Shown: piece by piece, positions 26,274 through 34,157 of the stretch
Position numbering within the stretch: position 1 is the first letter of the stretch
Layout of the letters: every line of letters starts with the position of its first letter
Origin: Candidatus Zixiibacteriota bacterium
GTDB taxonomy: Bacteria > Zixibacteria > MSB-5A5 > GN15 > FEB-12
NCBI GenBank assembly: GCA_024275255.1
Contig: JAJRZL010000020.1
Location: forward strand, 1 to 34,516
DNA: 34,516 bases
Reading direction: 5' to 3'
The notes under the pieces: model-generated
What the model was told of the DNA's origin: nothing
The model's database searches: none
What the model saw: the letters and a program-made list of their open reading frames with translations, nothing else
Program-made: the position numbers and the translations under genes

Positions 26274-26335
26274 CAGTAGAAAACAGTTGTATGGATGTTA
26301 TAACCGAATAGCATAGAAATGGAAATAAAGACAAC

Positions 26336-28555
26336 GTGAAGCTTGGCAAATTATTTAAATTCGGGAAAAAGGGCGCCAAGATGGCGCAGAAATCGGGCGG
26401 TAAAAAAACGGAGAGTGCCTTTGCCTGGCCCCCCGGTTTGAAAGTCGGTGTGTACGGACATGCCAACGCCGGCAAGACCACCTATTTTACAGTACTGAAT
26501 GAAGATTGTAAAATTGCATCCAATCTTCAGATATCGGTTACCGACAACGCCACTGCCGGGGAGTTCCTTACAAATTACCGTAAAATATGGGGGCTGGGAA
26601 CCGGTTCCAATGATGGGGTCGGGACTGTTGTGGACCTGCATGAGGAACGTTGTTTTCCTGATAAGACCGTCAAAGATATACTGCTGTCCTTTACTGCTAT
26701 TGTTGACCGCAGTAAAAAGCTTCCGGTGGTAACGTATGATTACCCCGGTGATGCGGTTTCTATTACCAAGCAGAATGAATTTGCTGACAAAGTAGCCGAT
26801 TTCATGATACAGTGCGATGGACTGCTCTTTTTCTTTGATCCGAAAACATTACGCTCAGAATTAGAATGCCAGGCGCACGTTGCTTCGTTTGTCAATATGC
26901 TTGAGAAATTGGCGCCATTGAATCGTCGTTTGCCGATACCGGTGGCGTTGGTAGTAACGAAAGCGGATACCTTGCCGGGGTTCAAAGGCGAAGAGCAAAC
27001 AATACTGATAAGCGCCGAAGATGAACCGATTGTCTGTGAAGATTACGAATTGTTTTTACAGAAAGTTCTCAGCAGTGAAAAAGTAAGTCGTGATCCGGAG
27101 TGGACGGGCACAGTTCGTGATTTACTGGTGAAGCTGAAAGATTTCCTGAAAGTTGCTGTTGGGCGAACGCTTGATTTCCAGATATTTTTTACTTCGAGCA
27201 CCGGCGAACAGCCGGAAAAAGTAGGTGCGGAAGTCGGACGGTCGATTTATAAACCACCGGAAAAAATCAGCCCGGTGGGGGTTCGGGAGCCGTTTTACTG
27301 GTTGTTGAATGCCATTGTACGTAATCGCAGCCTGGATAAGATGCGCGCGATTACCAAATATGTAGCGGTTGCCTGTCTGGCATGGATACTGCTCTTTTCC
27401 GGGGTGTATCTCTGGCATTTTTCTTTTCAGTTAGGGCGGGCAACAGCTATCGAGGATGAATACCTCAGCCGGTATAACAATGATCCCTTTCAGATTTCAG
27501 TGGAAGAACAGGATGCTATCCGTAAAGCGTATGGCAAGTATGAAACACGCTGGCTGGTCAGCCGTTTGTTTCCACTGTTTAAGGCTCCGGCACGGGAATT
27601 AAAAGATCTGTACGGAAATCTCAGCACCGGTTCACAGGCACAACAGCTTGATAATGTCCTCGTACGGTTTACCGCTATTGCCGCTACTCCGGCATTATGG
27701 CCTACAGTTGTTCCCGGTGATGATACCCTGGCATTGAATGCGGATCATAAGAAATTAGTAACTGACCTGAAGAAATATCATCGCTCCGACTCCACCAGTG
27801 CGATTTTCCGCAGGAGTGACAGAGCGCTGCGATATTGGGATTTATTTACCGAGGCAATTAAAAAAGGCAAGGATACAACAGCATGGAGTACCCTGATTGC
27901 TGCCGTGGAATATGACAGGAAACTCTTTGCCGATGAGCTGAATAATAAGGAAAAAGCACTTGGGGAAGCGCTTATCAAAGCGGCGGAAGACAAGAAAGCG
28001 CATGAAACGAAAACGGTTGTGTCCCACAAGGCGGTAGTGGAACTGGAAGGTATTTTTGAAGAAATAAATAATAATCCCGATCCGACCTATCGCTTGAAAA
28101 CAGCGGTGAAAAAATTGCGCGCCATCAAGGCGAAACTTGATCCGGCAAAGCAGGCGGATGATATCAAAATTATTAATAAGTACCTGAGAGAAGCAAAAGC
28201 GTTTAATAAAAAACGAACATACACGTATCGAATTGTCTCGATGCCTTCCGATGGACACCTGCATATAGATGTCACTCCGCCCGGACAGGACCCCACCTGG
28301 TCGGTTCAGGACCAACTGTTGCCAGGGGCGGACTATCAACTGGTATGGAAACCGGGATATGTTATTCACGTGGCGTATGATGATATCCGGCACGAGTGTA
28401 ACTGGGGAAGGAATCCGTCAGACAGTCGGGTGTTCGATGGTGAATATTCTATATTTGACATCGAAGGTGAGATTACCTTTAATAATATCGGAAAGACAGT
28501 TACGATAAGTTTTAAACCAGGTCTGAGAAACAGGTTGCCGGAACTGAAAAAGTAG
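26336..28555 (+). CDS. Membrane-anchored GTPase in the TssM position
   Basis: The 739-residue protein has a basic N-terminus, then a GTPase domain (about 33-300) with G1 GHANAGKT (41-48), G3 DYPG (135-138) and G4 TKAD (208-211). A single membrane span lies at about 343-366, and about 370 residues are predicted to be periplasmic, including helical charged segments (about 500-640) and a beta-rich end. Canonical TssM has about 1100-1200 residues, with two N-terminal spans before its cytoplasmic NTPase and another after it. Here the first two spans are missing and the G1 motif looks more like SRP-receptor-beta or small Ras-like GTPases than like TssM. Topology (nucleotide-binding inside, long periplasmic arm) and position still argue for the TssM role. 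The start is a GTG at 26336 with a weak ribosome site; an ATG at 26378 is possible. Confidence 0.68.
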   Translation: MKLGKLFKFGKKGAKMAQKSGGKKTESAFAWPPGLKVGVYGHANAGKTTYFTVLNEDCKIASNLQISVTDNATAGEFLTNYRKIWGLGTGSNDGVGTVVDLHEERCFPDKTVKDILLSFTAIVDRSKKLPVVTYDYPGDAVSITKQNEFADKVADFMIQCDGLLFFFDPKTLRSELECQAHVASFVNMLEKLAPLNRRLPIPVALVVTKADTLPGFKGEEQTILISAEDEPIVCEDYELFLQKVLSSEKVSRDPEWTGTVRDLLVKLKDFLKVAVGRTLDFQIFFTSSTGEQPEKVGAEVGRSIYKPPEKISPVGVREPFYWLLNAIVRNRSLDKMRAITKYVAVACLAWILLFSGVYLWHFSFQLGRATAIEDEYLSRYNNDPFQISVEEQDAIRKAYGKYETRWLVSRLFPLFKAPARELKDLYGNLSTGSQAQQLDNVLVRFTAIAATPALWPTVVPGDDTLALNADHKKLVTDLKKYHRSDSTSAIFRRSDRALRYWDLFTEAIKKGKDTTAWSTLIAAVEYDRKLFADELNNKEKALGEALIKAAEDKKAHETKTVVSHKAVVELEGIFEEINNNPDPTYRLKTAVKKLRAIKAKLDPAKQADDIKIINKYLREAKAFNKKRTYTYRIVSMPSDGHLHIDVTPPGQDPTWSVQDQLLPGADYQLVWKPGYVIHVAYDDIRHECNWGRNPSDSRVFDGEYSIFDIEGEITFNNIGKTVTISFKPGLRNRLPELKK

Positions 28556-28598
28556 GTTATAGGCAAGCAGTGGTTGACCGGTGAAGGAAAAGGGATAT

Positions 28599-29132
28599 AT
28601 GATTATGACACGTATTATGAATTTGAAAACCGGGTTATCTGTTATTATAGTACTATCATTATTGCTGGGTGCATCAGTTATCGAAGCAGCACGGGTTCAG
28701 CTTCCCGAAGGGAAAACGGTAACCCTGCGTTTTGCTCCCGGTATAAAAGTAACATCGGGAGTCTATTCCAAAGGCGATTCCATCCCGGTAGTGCTTGATC
28801 AGCCGATTGATATTGGCGGGAAAATAGTTGTCGAAAGTGGCGCCAAAGGTACTGCGGTTGTTGTTGAAGCAGAAAAAGCCGGTAAAGGCGGCAAACCGGG
28901 GAAAATCAAGGTTGCGTTCGTAAGTCTCCAACCGAAAGGGAGTTTTACCCTCGCACAGGGAGATGCTATCAAGCTGACTGGTGAGACGGAACTGTATCAG
29001 GGAAAGGGGAAAAAGCTGCTGTCTTACCTGTTTATTTTTGGTTTGTTTATCAAGGGTGGACAGGGAGAGGTACCCACCGATGTTCCCTATGAAGCAAAAG
29101 TTGCCGAAACGGTTATATTGCAAAGCGAGTAA
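28599..29132 (+). CDS. Small exported protein at the end of the T6SS operon
   Basis: From the ATG at 28599 the protein has 177 residues. It has a signal peptide (about 1-30, ending SVIEA) followed by a beta-rich domain: KTVTLRFAPGIKV, SIPVVLDQPIDIGG, SGAKGTAVVVEA, KIKVAFVSLQP, FTLAQGDAIKLTG. A hydrophobic stretch (LLSYLFIFGLF) lies near residue 150. There is no lipobox cysteine, so it is not a typical TssJ lipoprotein. I do not recognise the family; the fold resembles periplasmic proteins that mask a reactive or transport interface. A GTG 18 bases upstream opens the same frame, but AAGGA fits the ATG at 28599. Being last in the core operon after the TssM-like gene, it may substitute for TssJ in tying the anchor to the cell envelope (inference). 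Confidence 0.65.
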   Translation: MIMTRIMNLKTGLSVIIVLSLLLGASVIEAARVQLPEGKTVTLRFAPGIKVTSGVYSKGDSIPVVLDQPIDIGGKIVVESGAKGTAVVVEAEKAGKGGKPGKIKVAFVSLQPKGSFTLAQGDAIKLTGETELYQGKGKKLLSYLFIFGLFIKGGQGEVPTDVPYEAKVAETVILQSE

Positions 29133-29162
29133 GATAAACGTACTGTTATAGTTACTGACAGG

Positions 29163-29196
29163 AGCGGCAGATGTTTGTCCATTTGCCGCTTTTTTT
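29163..29196 (+). terminator. Intrinsic terminator of the T6SS core operon
   Basis: AGCGGCAGATG (29163-29173) pairs with CATTTGCCGCT (29180-29190) over 11 base pairs, including one G-U, with a 6-base loop. A run of seven Ts (29190-29196) follows. It is 31 bases after the stop of the last gene. Confidence 0.92.
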
Positions 29197-29240
29197 ATGG
29201 GAATTGTATTGTAAGCTCCGATGATATTTTCCCGTGTGGC

Positions 29241-29254
29241 TTGACTTATATCAA
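29241..29254 (+). promoter_or_regulatory. FNR/CRP-family operator-like palindrome
   Basis: TTGAC-TTAT-ATCAA matches the FNR/DNR-type consensus TTGAT-N4-ATCAA with one mismatch. It lies 61 bases before the start codon of the COX1-like/DUF1858 gene. If centred at -41.5, transcription would begin near 29289. FNR-family regulators respond to oxygen, nitric oxide or redox state, which suits the gene it precedes. No regulator gene of this family is in the window. Confidence 0.55.
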
Positions 29255-29314
29255 AGACATAAGCGGTCTGTAATGCGTTATTACCTGCACGATTAATTTA
29301 TAGGAGGAACCCGA

Positions 29315-30262
29315 ATGGGAATTTATCTTAAAAGGTTTATCTACGCGTCTTTGATATATCTCGGATTAGCAGTTGTGATGGGGATACTCAGCGGTATGGC
29401 TGATATCGGGTATGTGGGAGTGTTCGCCCATACTCATTTTAACTTGCTTGGTTTTATGGCAATGATGGTGTTTGGTATCGGGTATTTTATATTACCCAGG
29501 TTCAACGGGGTGGAACTGTCATACCCGGAGTGGGTGCCGGTTCATTTCTGGCTGGGAAATATCTCTCTTGTTGTAATGATTATCTTTCGTGGACTGATGG
29601 TAGAGACAGGAGAGTCTCTTTATAGTATTCTCTTTGTCATTATGGCATCATTGCAGTCGATATCCATTTTTATGTTTATTATCAATATGTGGGTAACGCT
29701 TAATTCCTCAGGAAAACCGGCGCCCGCAGCAAAACCATCTTCAAAGCCGATGCCACAACCGACAGCACCACCACCTTCCCCTACTTCTCAGCAACCACCA
29801 CAACCGGCAGCCCCCACGATAACAGTAGGACCGGATACCCGGGTCGGTGATCTTATTGATGTGAAACCATCCGTGCAGCAGTTGCTGATAGATGCCGGGG
29901 TAAAGATGCTTGCTATGCCGGGTCATATTGATAAAGTCCGGCAGGTAGGTGTGACATTGGGAATGGTTGCCAATAATCACGGATTGGATCTTGATGATAT
30001 TATTGCTCAGATTAAAAAGGAATTGGAACAGGGGAACGGAAACACCGACAATTCATCCGGGTTGACTGTCATTACTCCCGATACGTTAATCGGCAAGGTC
30101 ATTGATGAAATGCCGGCGACCAGAGCTGTTTTTCAGAAATATTTTGGTGATGGTTGTTTTGACTGTCCCGGTCAGGCGTATGAATCTATTGATATGGCAT
30201 GTCGAATGCACGGCGTTGACCCCAAAGTTTTTCTTGAGGAGCTAAATAAATCTGTGCGCTGA
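29315..30262 (+). CDS. COX1-like four-helix membrane protein fused to two DUF1858 domains
   Basis: The 315-residue protein has about four membrane spans (about 8-28, 38-60, 77-93, 103-127). The second region, FAHTHFNLLGFMAMMVFGIGY with His39 and His41, resembles the fragment of cytochrome oxidase/NO reductase subunit I seen in small cbb3-like proteins. A Pro-rich linker (131-168) leads to two DUF1858 domains (about 172-232 and 255-313). The second has a CFDC pair (C281, C284), while the first lacks cysteines. DUF1858 domains occur with nitric-oxide/iron-sulfur repair proteins (ScdA/RIC-like) and hybrid-cluster proteins. A role in redox or nitrosative-stress sensing or electron transfer is inferred. 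A perfect AGGAGG ribosome site precedes the ATG, an FNR-like box lies upstream, and a terminator follows. Confidence 0.8.
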   Translation: MGIYLKRFIYASLIYLGLAVVMGILSGMADIGYVGVFAHTHFNLLGFMAMMVFGIGYFILPRFNGVELSYPEWVPVHFWLGNISLVVMIIFRGLMVETGESLYSILFVIMASLQSISIFMFIINMWVTLNSSGKPAPAAKPSSKPMPQPTAPPPSPTSQQPPQPAAPTITVGPDTRVGDLIDVKPSVQQLLIDAGVKMLAMPGHIDKVRQVGVTLGMVANNHGLDLDDIIAQIKKELEQGNGNTDNSSGLTVITPDTLIGKVIDEMPATRAVFQKYFGDGCFDCPGQAYESIDMACRMHGVDPKVFLEELNKSVR

Positions 30263-30302
30263 TAATAAAAAAGTTCTGGGAGCGAAGGAACCCAACATAG
30301 AG

Positions 30303-30342
30303 AAAACCGGTATGATGTTGATATAACATCTACCGGTTTTTT
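30303..30342. terminator. Intrinsic terminator between convergent genes
   Basis: AAAACCGGTA plus GATGTT (30303-30319, one bulged T) pairs with AACATC plus TACCGGTTTT (30325-30340) around a 5-base loop and ends in a T-run (30337-30342). It ends the plus-strand DUF1858 gene. On the minus strand it also presents a stem followed by TTTTCT, so it probably serves the convergent prepilin gene too. Confidence 0.9.
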
Positions 30343-30376
30343 GTGCTACGCTCTGGTACAGGATAATTTGTATAAT

Positions 30377-30865
30377 TTAATTCCAGCTATAGGCGTAAGT
30401 AGGAGTTGTTGTCAACCGCAACCCGACGGTATCTGTACCCTCGGTAACTACTTCTACCTTGTAAATAATGAAACGAGTTCCGCCATTATTCCACCCGCCG
30501 GTTATTGAGCCTCTGGGATGGTACATAATCCAGTTACCAGATGGACGGTAAGACCATGTCCCGGCAGGAGTGTTGGTTGGCGTAACCGGGTCCTGCACAC
30601 CATTGTAATTTTCAGGGATGTTTGACAAGTCATCGAACGGATTGTGAACCGTCGGTGTGGCTCCATTCATAAACTGGCGCGAAGCATAAATAGACATTGC
30701 TGATTCAAGTGATGAAACCATGTTTTGGACAGCAGCCTGCTCAGCTTCCCCTCGTAACTCGAGAAACTTTGGTATTGCCACCGCAGCAAGAATACCAATG
30801 ATGACAATGATGATTACAAGTTCGATGAGGGTAAAACCTCGATTGTTTGTAAGCATTTTTCCCAT
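30377..30865 (-). CDS. Type IV prepilin-like protein (N-methylation motif)
   Basis: The 162-residue protein starts MGKMLTNNRG and continues FTLIELVIIIVIIGILAAVAIPKF. This is the prepilin peptidase site (cleavage between G10 and F11, with Glu at mature position 5) and the hydrophobic helix of type IV pilins and type II secretion pseudopilins. The remaining globular domain is Asn/Thr/Gly-rich, with a late W and no cysteine pair. The ATG at 30865 has AAAGGAG directly upstream; the longer TTG-started reading is less likely, and an ATG at 30856 is also possible. It is downstream of the GAF-domain gene on the same strand, after a 104-base gap that holds no convincing promoter. Confidence 0.88.
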   Translation of the reverse strand: MGKMLTNNRGFTLIELVIIIVIIGILAAVAIPKFLELRGEAEQAAVQNMVSSLESAMSIYASRQFMNGATPTVHNPFDDLSNIPENYNGVQDPVTPTNTPAGTWSYRPSGNWIMYHPRGSITGGWNNGGTRFIIYKVEVVTEGTDTVGLRLTTTPTYAYSWN

Positions 30866-30969
30866 ATTCTCCTTTCCAAACCTCAAGTTTACCCCCCACT
30901 ATTTAGTTCGGTAGATATGGGAAGAATTTTATGCCATATTCAATGGTTTTTGAGAAAAAAGAGAGAATT

Positions 30970-31437
30970 TTACATGATTTGCTTGAGCCGTTTTACTATG
31001 ACATCGGCAATTTTTTCCAGCATTTCTTTATCTTTGGAAGTAAAATAGGAGGGCTCGTTGGAGTCTATGTCTATTTCACCCAAGCACTTACCGTTGTCTA
31101 TCAAAGGAATGACTATCTCTGATTTGGTCGAAATCGAGCAGGATAAGTACCTCGGATCGCTGTTTACATCGTTGACTATTATTGTCTTTCCTTGAGAAAC
31201 CGCTGCCCCGCAAATTCCCTTATTAAGTTCAATTTGCTTGTGGGGAGTATCAGGACCGACAAAAGGACCAACTTCGAGATAGTCTCCACGCAGCATGTAA
31301 AAACCGGTCCAGTTATAGTGCTCGGAAAAGCCGTCGATGAGTTGTGCTGCTGTCTGCAGGATATCATGTTCCGTTTTTTTGTTGGCAATAGCAATACGGA
31401 TGTTATCAATCAGTTGACGTCGCTTGTCGTTAATCAT
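30970..31437 (-). CDS. GAF-domain protein, free methionine-(R)-sulfoxide reductase-like
   Basis: The 155-residue protein is a single GAF domain of the fRMsr (YebR/MsrC) type, which reduces free methionine-R-sulfoxide in the cytoplasm. The active-site stretch GICGAAV (C76), and the YLSC (C100) before SEIVIPL, correspond to Cys94 and Cys118 of the E. coli enzyme; EIDIDS closes the site. The position equivalent to the first resolving Cys (Cys84 in E. coli) is His66, so recycling may differ, or the protein may be a sensor. The ATG at 31437 follows GGGAG by 7 bases and overlaps the end of the upstream uroporphyrinogen-decarboxylase-family gene by 8 bases, implying translational coupling. A GTG at 31458 would add 7 residues. 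Confidence 0.85.
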   Translation of the reverse strand: MINDKRRQLIDNIRIAIANKKTEHDILQTAAQLIDGFSEHYNWTGFYMLRGDYLEVGPFVGPDTPHKQIELNKGICGAAVSQGKTIIVNDVNSDPRYLSCSISTKSEIVIPLIDNGKCLGEIDIDSNEPSYFTSKDKEMLEKIADVIVKRLKQIM

Positions 31438-32440
31438 AGATGCTCTCCCTGATAGCACGAAAATTATTTACTGATACTTCCGGAGGAACGGAACAGCCCG
31501 GTCCAATAATAAGACGGGATGGTGAATATGTTTGTTTAATACGCCGGATATGGGCAACTATTTCCGCCGGTGTGCTATGCAGCAGCCATCCCTTTTGAGC
31601 CACCCCGCCGACAATGGTTTTACCGGGCAGTATTTCCATGCCTTGTTCCAGTGAGGGATTGGTAGTGTCGTTGCTGTCCCAGTTATAAAGCTGGCATGAA
31701 TAGTCTATTGTCGCCAACTTCTCAAGATAGTTATGACTTGAACAGACATGTAAAAGATTGATGGCGTTTTCACACGTAGCTTGCACGACCTCGAGGTCAT
31801 ACGGAATCCCGAATGTTTCGTACTCTTCCCAGGTAATCATATCCGAGGATGCCCACTGGGTTGTTGCAAAAAATATCCCATCGGCTCCGGCGTTACGCAG
31901 CTCTATGACGAAGGGAACAAAGGTATCTGTTATCGCACGGAGCGCCCGGTGAATTCTTTCGGGAGCCTGTCGCAGGTGGTTGACCAGCTCCTGTTGCTCG
32001 GCAATCATCCGTCCGGCAATGGCAAGCGGAGTAAAAACCGTCATCAGGATAGGGACATCCTTGCCAACACCCTTACGAACCAGGGAAACGACTTCGAGAT
32101 GTTCCGCCAGTACTGGTGATGTTAATGGTTTTATGTCAATAGTATCCCAGTCCTCAATTTTCCGGATAGGGAACCTGGTCTTTGTATGTTTTTTGAATTC
32201 ATTATGGGACCATTCCTGAACCAGCCCCCAATCTTCGACATGGTAGTCAGCCCTCGGGTTTATTTTGATGAAGTCCCACTCAAATGCTTTTTGAAAATCT
32301 ATCATTGCCTCAGCCGTTCCTTCGGCGTAATGCTCTTTATGAAAAAAATGACGCCAGAAAGAAGCTGCAAAGTGGTCCGGCTTTTCCCCGGAGATTATCA
32401 TTTCCAAACGTTCGCGGTGCGTATATGTTTCTTTTTTCAT
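31430..32440 (-). CDS. Uroporphyrinogen decarboxylase family protein (MtaA/CmuA-like)
   Basis: With the ATG at 32440 the protein has 336 residues and opens like the family (THRERLEMIISGEKPDH). It shows the TIM-barrel pattern and a late IGPGCSVPPEVSVNNFRAI, the family's GCxxPPxxxxxN end motif. LLHVCSSHNYL supplies a His/Cys metal-site candidate. The N-terminal R-x-x-GRY signature of true HemE is absent, so it is more likely a corrinoid-methyltransferase-type member (MtaA/CmuA-like), which passes methyl groups from a corrinoid to a thiol, than a haem enzyme. No corrinoid protein gene is visible nearby. The open frame extends 39 codons further upstream, but that sequence does not look like the family. 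It overlaps the GAF gene downstream. Confidence 0.82.
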   Translation of the reverse strand: MKKETYTHRERLEMIISGEKPDHFAASFWRHFFHKEHYAEGTAEAMIDFQKAFEWDFIKINPRADYHVEDWGLVQEWSHNEFKKHTKTRFPIRKIEDWDTIDIKPLTSPVLAEHLEVVSLVRKGVGKDVPILMTVFTPLAIAGRMIAEQQELVNHLRQAPERIHRALRAITDTFVPFVIELRNAGADGIFFATTQWASSDMITWEEYETFGIPYDLEVVQATCENAINLLHVCSSHNYLEKLATIDYSCQLYNWDSNDTTNPSLEQGMEILPGKTIVGGVAQKGWLLHSTPAEIVAHIRRIKQTYSPSRLIIGPGCSVPPEVSVNNFRAIRESIYD

Positions 32441-32672
32441 TATGTTCCAAAATCCCGGTTTCCAATGTGTATAACCGGATATTACCGGTTTTGTTTCTCG
32501 TTCCCCGCCCTGAGGAAAGAATTGTCGGAATATAGGAGATATAACCGGACCAGTCAATCATCTGTTTAATCCATGAGCAAATTCATTTCTCAGCCTTTAG
32601 AGCTGATATAACCTGCCGAACAACTATATGATACGTTTTTTTGCAAAATGCAATACACTGGTGGTGAATAGT

Positions 32673-34076
32673 ATGTCAGCAAAAATTTTAGTTATCGATG
32701 ATGAAGACTCCATGTGTCATTTCATGGAAATCATGTTATCGAAAGAGGGATATACGGTAGATACGACAACCTCCGGAACTGAAGGGATATCCCTGGTGAA
32801 AAAGCAACCATACGATTTGGTTATTGCTGACTTGAATATGCCTGAAATGACTGGTATTGATGTCTTACGACGGGTGAAATCATTCAAAGAAGATCAGGAT
32901 TTTATTGTTATGACTGCGTATGCTTCCGTGGATACTGCCATTGAAGCTATGAAGCAGGGGGCGGTCGATTATATTACGAAACCATTCAAAATTGATGAAA
33001 TAAAAATTGCCATTGAAAAGAACCTGCGCCGGAAACAACTTCAAATAGAAAATGATAATCTGAAAAGACAGCTTCAGGGAGATAATTCGTTTGATAAATT
33101 TATCGGTGTGTCCGAACCGGTTATAAAATTAAAAAAATTAGCGGAGCGGATTGCCGGTACTGATTCTACCGTATTGATTCGTGGTGAATCGGGAACAGGG
33201 AAAGATTTGATTGCCAAGGCAATTCATCATAATTCACCACGCAGTAATGGTCCCTTTGTAACTATTAACTGTGCTGCCCTTCCTGAAAATTTGCTGGAAT
33301 CGGAACTGTTCGGTCATAAAAAAGGCTCCTTTACCGGAGCAATCAAAGATAAAGAAGGGTTGTTCAAAGTTGCCGATGGGGGGACATTCTTTCTGGATGA
33401 AGTCGGAAATACTTCCATGGCTTTACAGGTAAAACTCTTACGTGTGCTTGAAGATAAGAAAATTGTGCCGGTTGGAGGAACGAAACCGATTCAGGTTGAT
33501 GTTCGGCTTATTGCCGCCACCAATGCTGATCTTGAGGATGAAGTAAAGGCGGGACGGTTTCGGGCTGATTTGTTTTATCGTCTTAATGTTATTCCGATAT
33601 TTATTCCACCGCTCCGGGAACGACAGGAGGATATTGTCATTCTGGCAAATTACTTTGTCTCCAAGTATTGTGAAAAAATGAAAATACCGGTGAAAACGAT
33701 TTCTCCCGAAGCACTTGATTGCTTGAGAACATATCACTGGCCCGGAAATGTGCGTGAGCTCGAAAATACTATCGAACGGGCGGTCCTGCTAAGCAGAACG
33801 AAAGAGTTGACATTAAACGACTTCCCGGAACGTCTGACAGAGCCGTCACAAGTGGAAATAGTGAAAGATACGCAGCCCAGTTCACCGACCCTGGAATCAA
33901 TAGAAAAGGCATATATCCATTATGTCATGAGTGAAACCGGCGGGAAAAAGTCAGAAGCTGCCCGAATACTGGGGATTGATACCTCAACATTATACCGGAA
34001 AATAGACAGGTATAAGTTGAAAGATTTTTCAACAAGAAAGACGAGCCAATTTAGAAGCAAAGAGCCAAAAACTTAG
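32673..34076 (+). CDS. NtrC/PilR-type sigma-54-dependent response regulator
   Basis: From the ATG at 32673 the protein has 467 residues. A receiver domain (1-120) has acidic residues D9/D10, the phospho-acceptor D53, T81 and K103. The AAA+ domain (about 140-370) has Walker A GESGTGK (171-177), the sigma-54 contact loop GSFTGA (218-223) and Walker B FFLDEVGN. A Fis-type helix-turn-helix ends the protein (KSEAARILGIDTSTLYRKI). It activates sigma-54 promoters after phosphorylation by a histidine kinase, which is not in the window. Its neighbour downstream is a prepilin with a sigma-54-like promoter between them, suggesting a PilR-like job. An in-frame ATG at 32628 would add 15 residues but is poorly placed relative to the receiver fold. 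Confidence 0.92.
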   Translation: MSAKILVIDDEDSMCHFMEIMLSKEGYTVDTTTSGTEGISLVKKQPYDLVIADLNMPEMTGIDVLRRVKSFKEDQDFIVMTAYASVDTAIEAMKQGAVDYITKPFKIDEIKIAIEKNLRRKQLQIENDNLKRQLQGDNSFDKFIGVSEPVIKLKKLAERIAGTDSTVLIRGESGTGKDLIAKAIHHNSPRSNGPFVTINCAALPENLLESELFGHKKGSFTGAIKDKEGLFKVADGGTFFLDEVGNTSMALQVKLLRVLEDKKIVPVGGTKPIQVDVRLIAATNADLEDEVKAGRFRADLFYRLNVIPIFIPPLRERQEDIVILANYFVSKYCEKMKIPVKTISPEALDCLRTYHWPGNVRELENTIERAVLLSRTKELTLNDFPERLTEPSQVEIVKDTQPSSPTLESIEKAYIHYVMSETGGKKSEAARILGIDTSTLYRKIDRYKLKDFSTRKTSQFRSKEPKT

Positions 34077-34095
34077 TTATTTTTGTACAGCGTTC

Positions 34096-34111
34096 AGGTA
34101 TGCAATTTGCC
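34096..34111 (+). promoter_or_regulatory. Candidate sigma-54 (-24/-12) promoter of the prepilin gene
   Basis: AGGTATGCAATTTGCC has GG at 34097-34098 and GC at 34109-34110, exactly 10 bases apart as sigma-54 promoters require, and TTTGC matches the -12 TTGC. The -24 element (AGGTATG versus TGGCACG) is only a partial match. The start would be near 34122, about 36 bases before the ATG. Confidence 0.5.
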
Positions 34112-34157
34112 ATGATTAGCAGCAGAGATTCGGTGAAACTATAAAAGCGAGGATAGA

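Noticed and set aside
30905-30940. TGGCAT on the minus strand upstream of the prepilin at 30865, resembling a -24 element
   Set aside because: The matching -12 TTGC element is missing; the position holds TTCTT.
32441-32557. Thirty-nine codon N-terminal extension of the URO-D-family protein
   Set aside because: The family begins at the ATG at 32440; the upstream sequence has no family similarity and reads like a leader.
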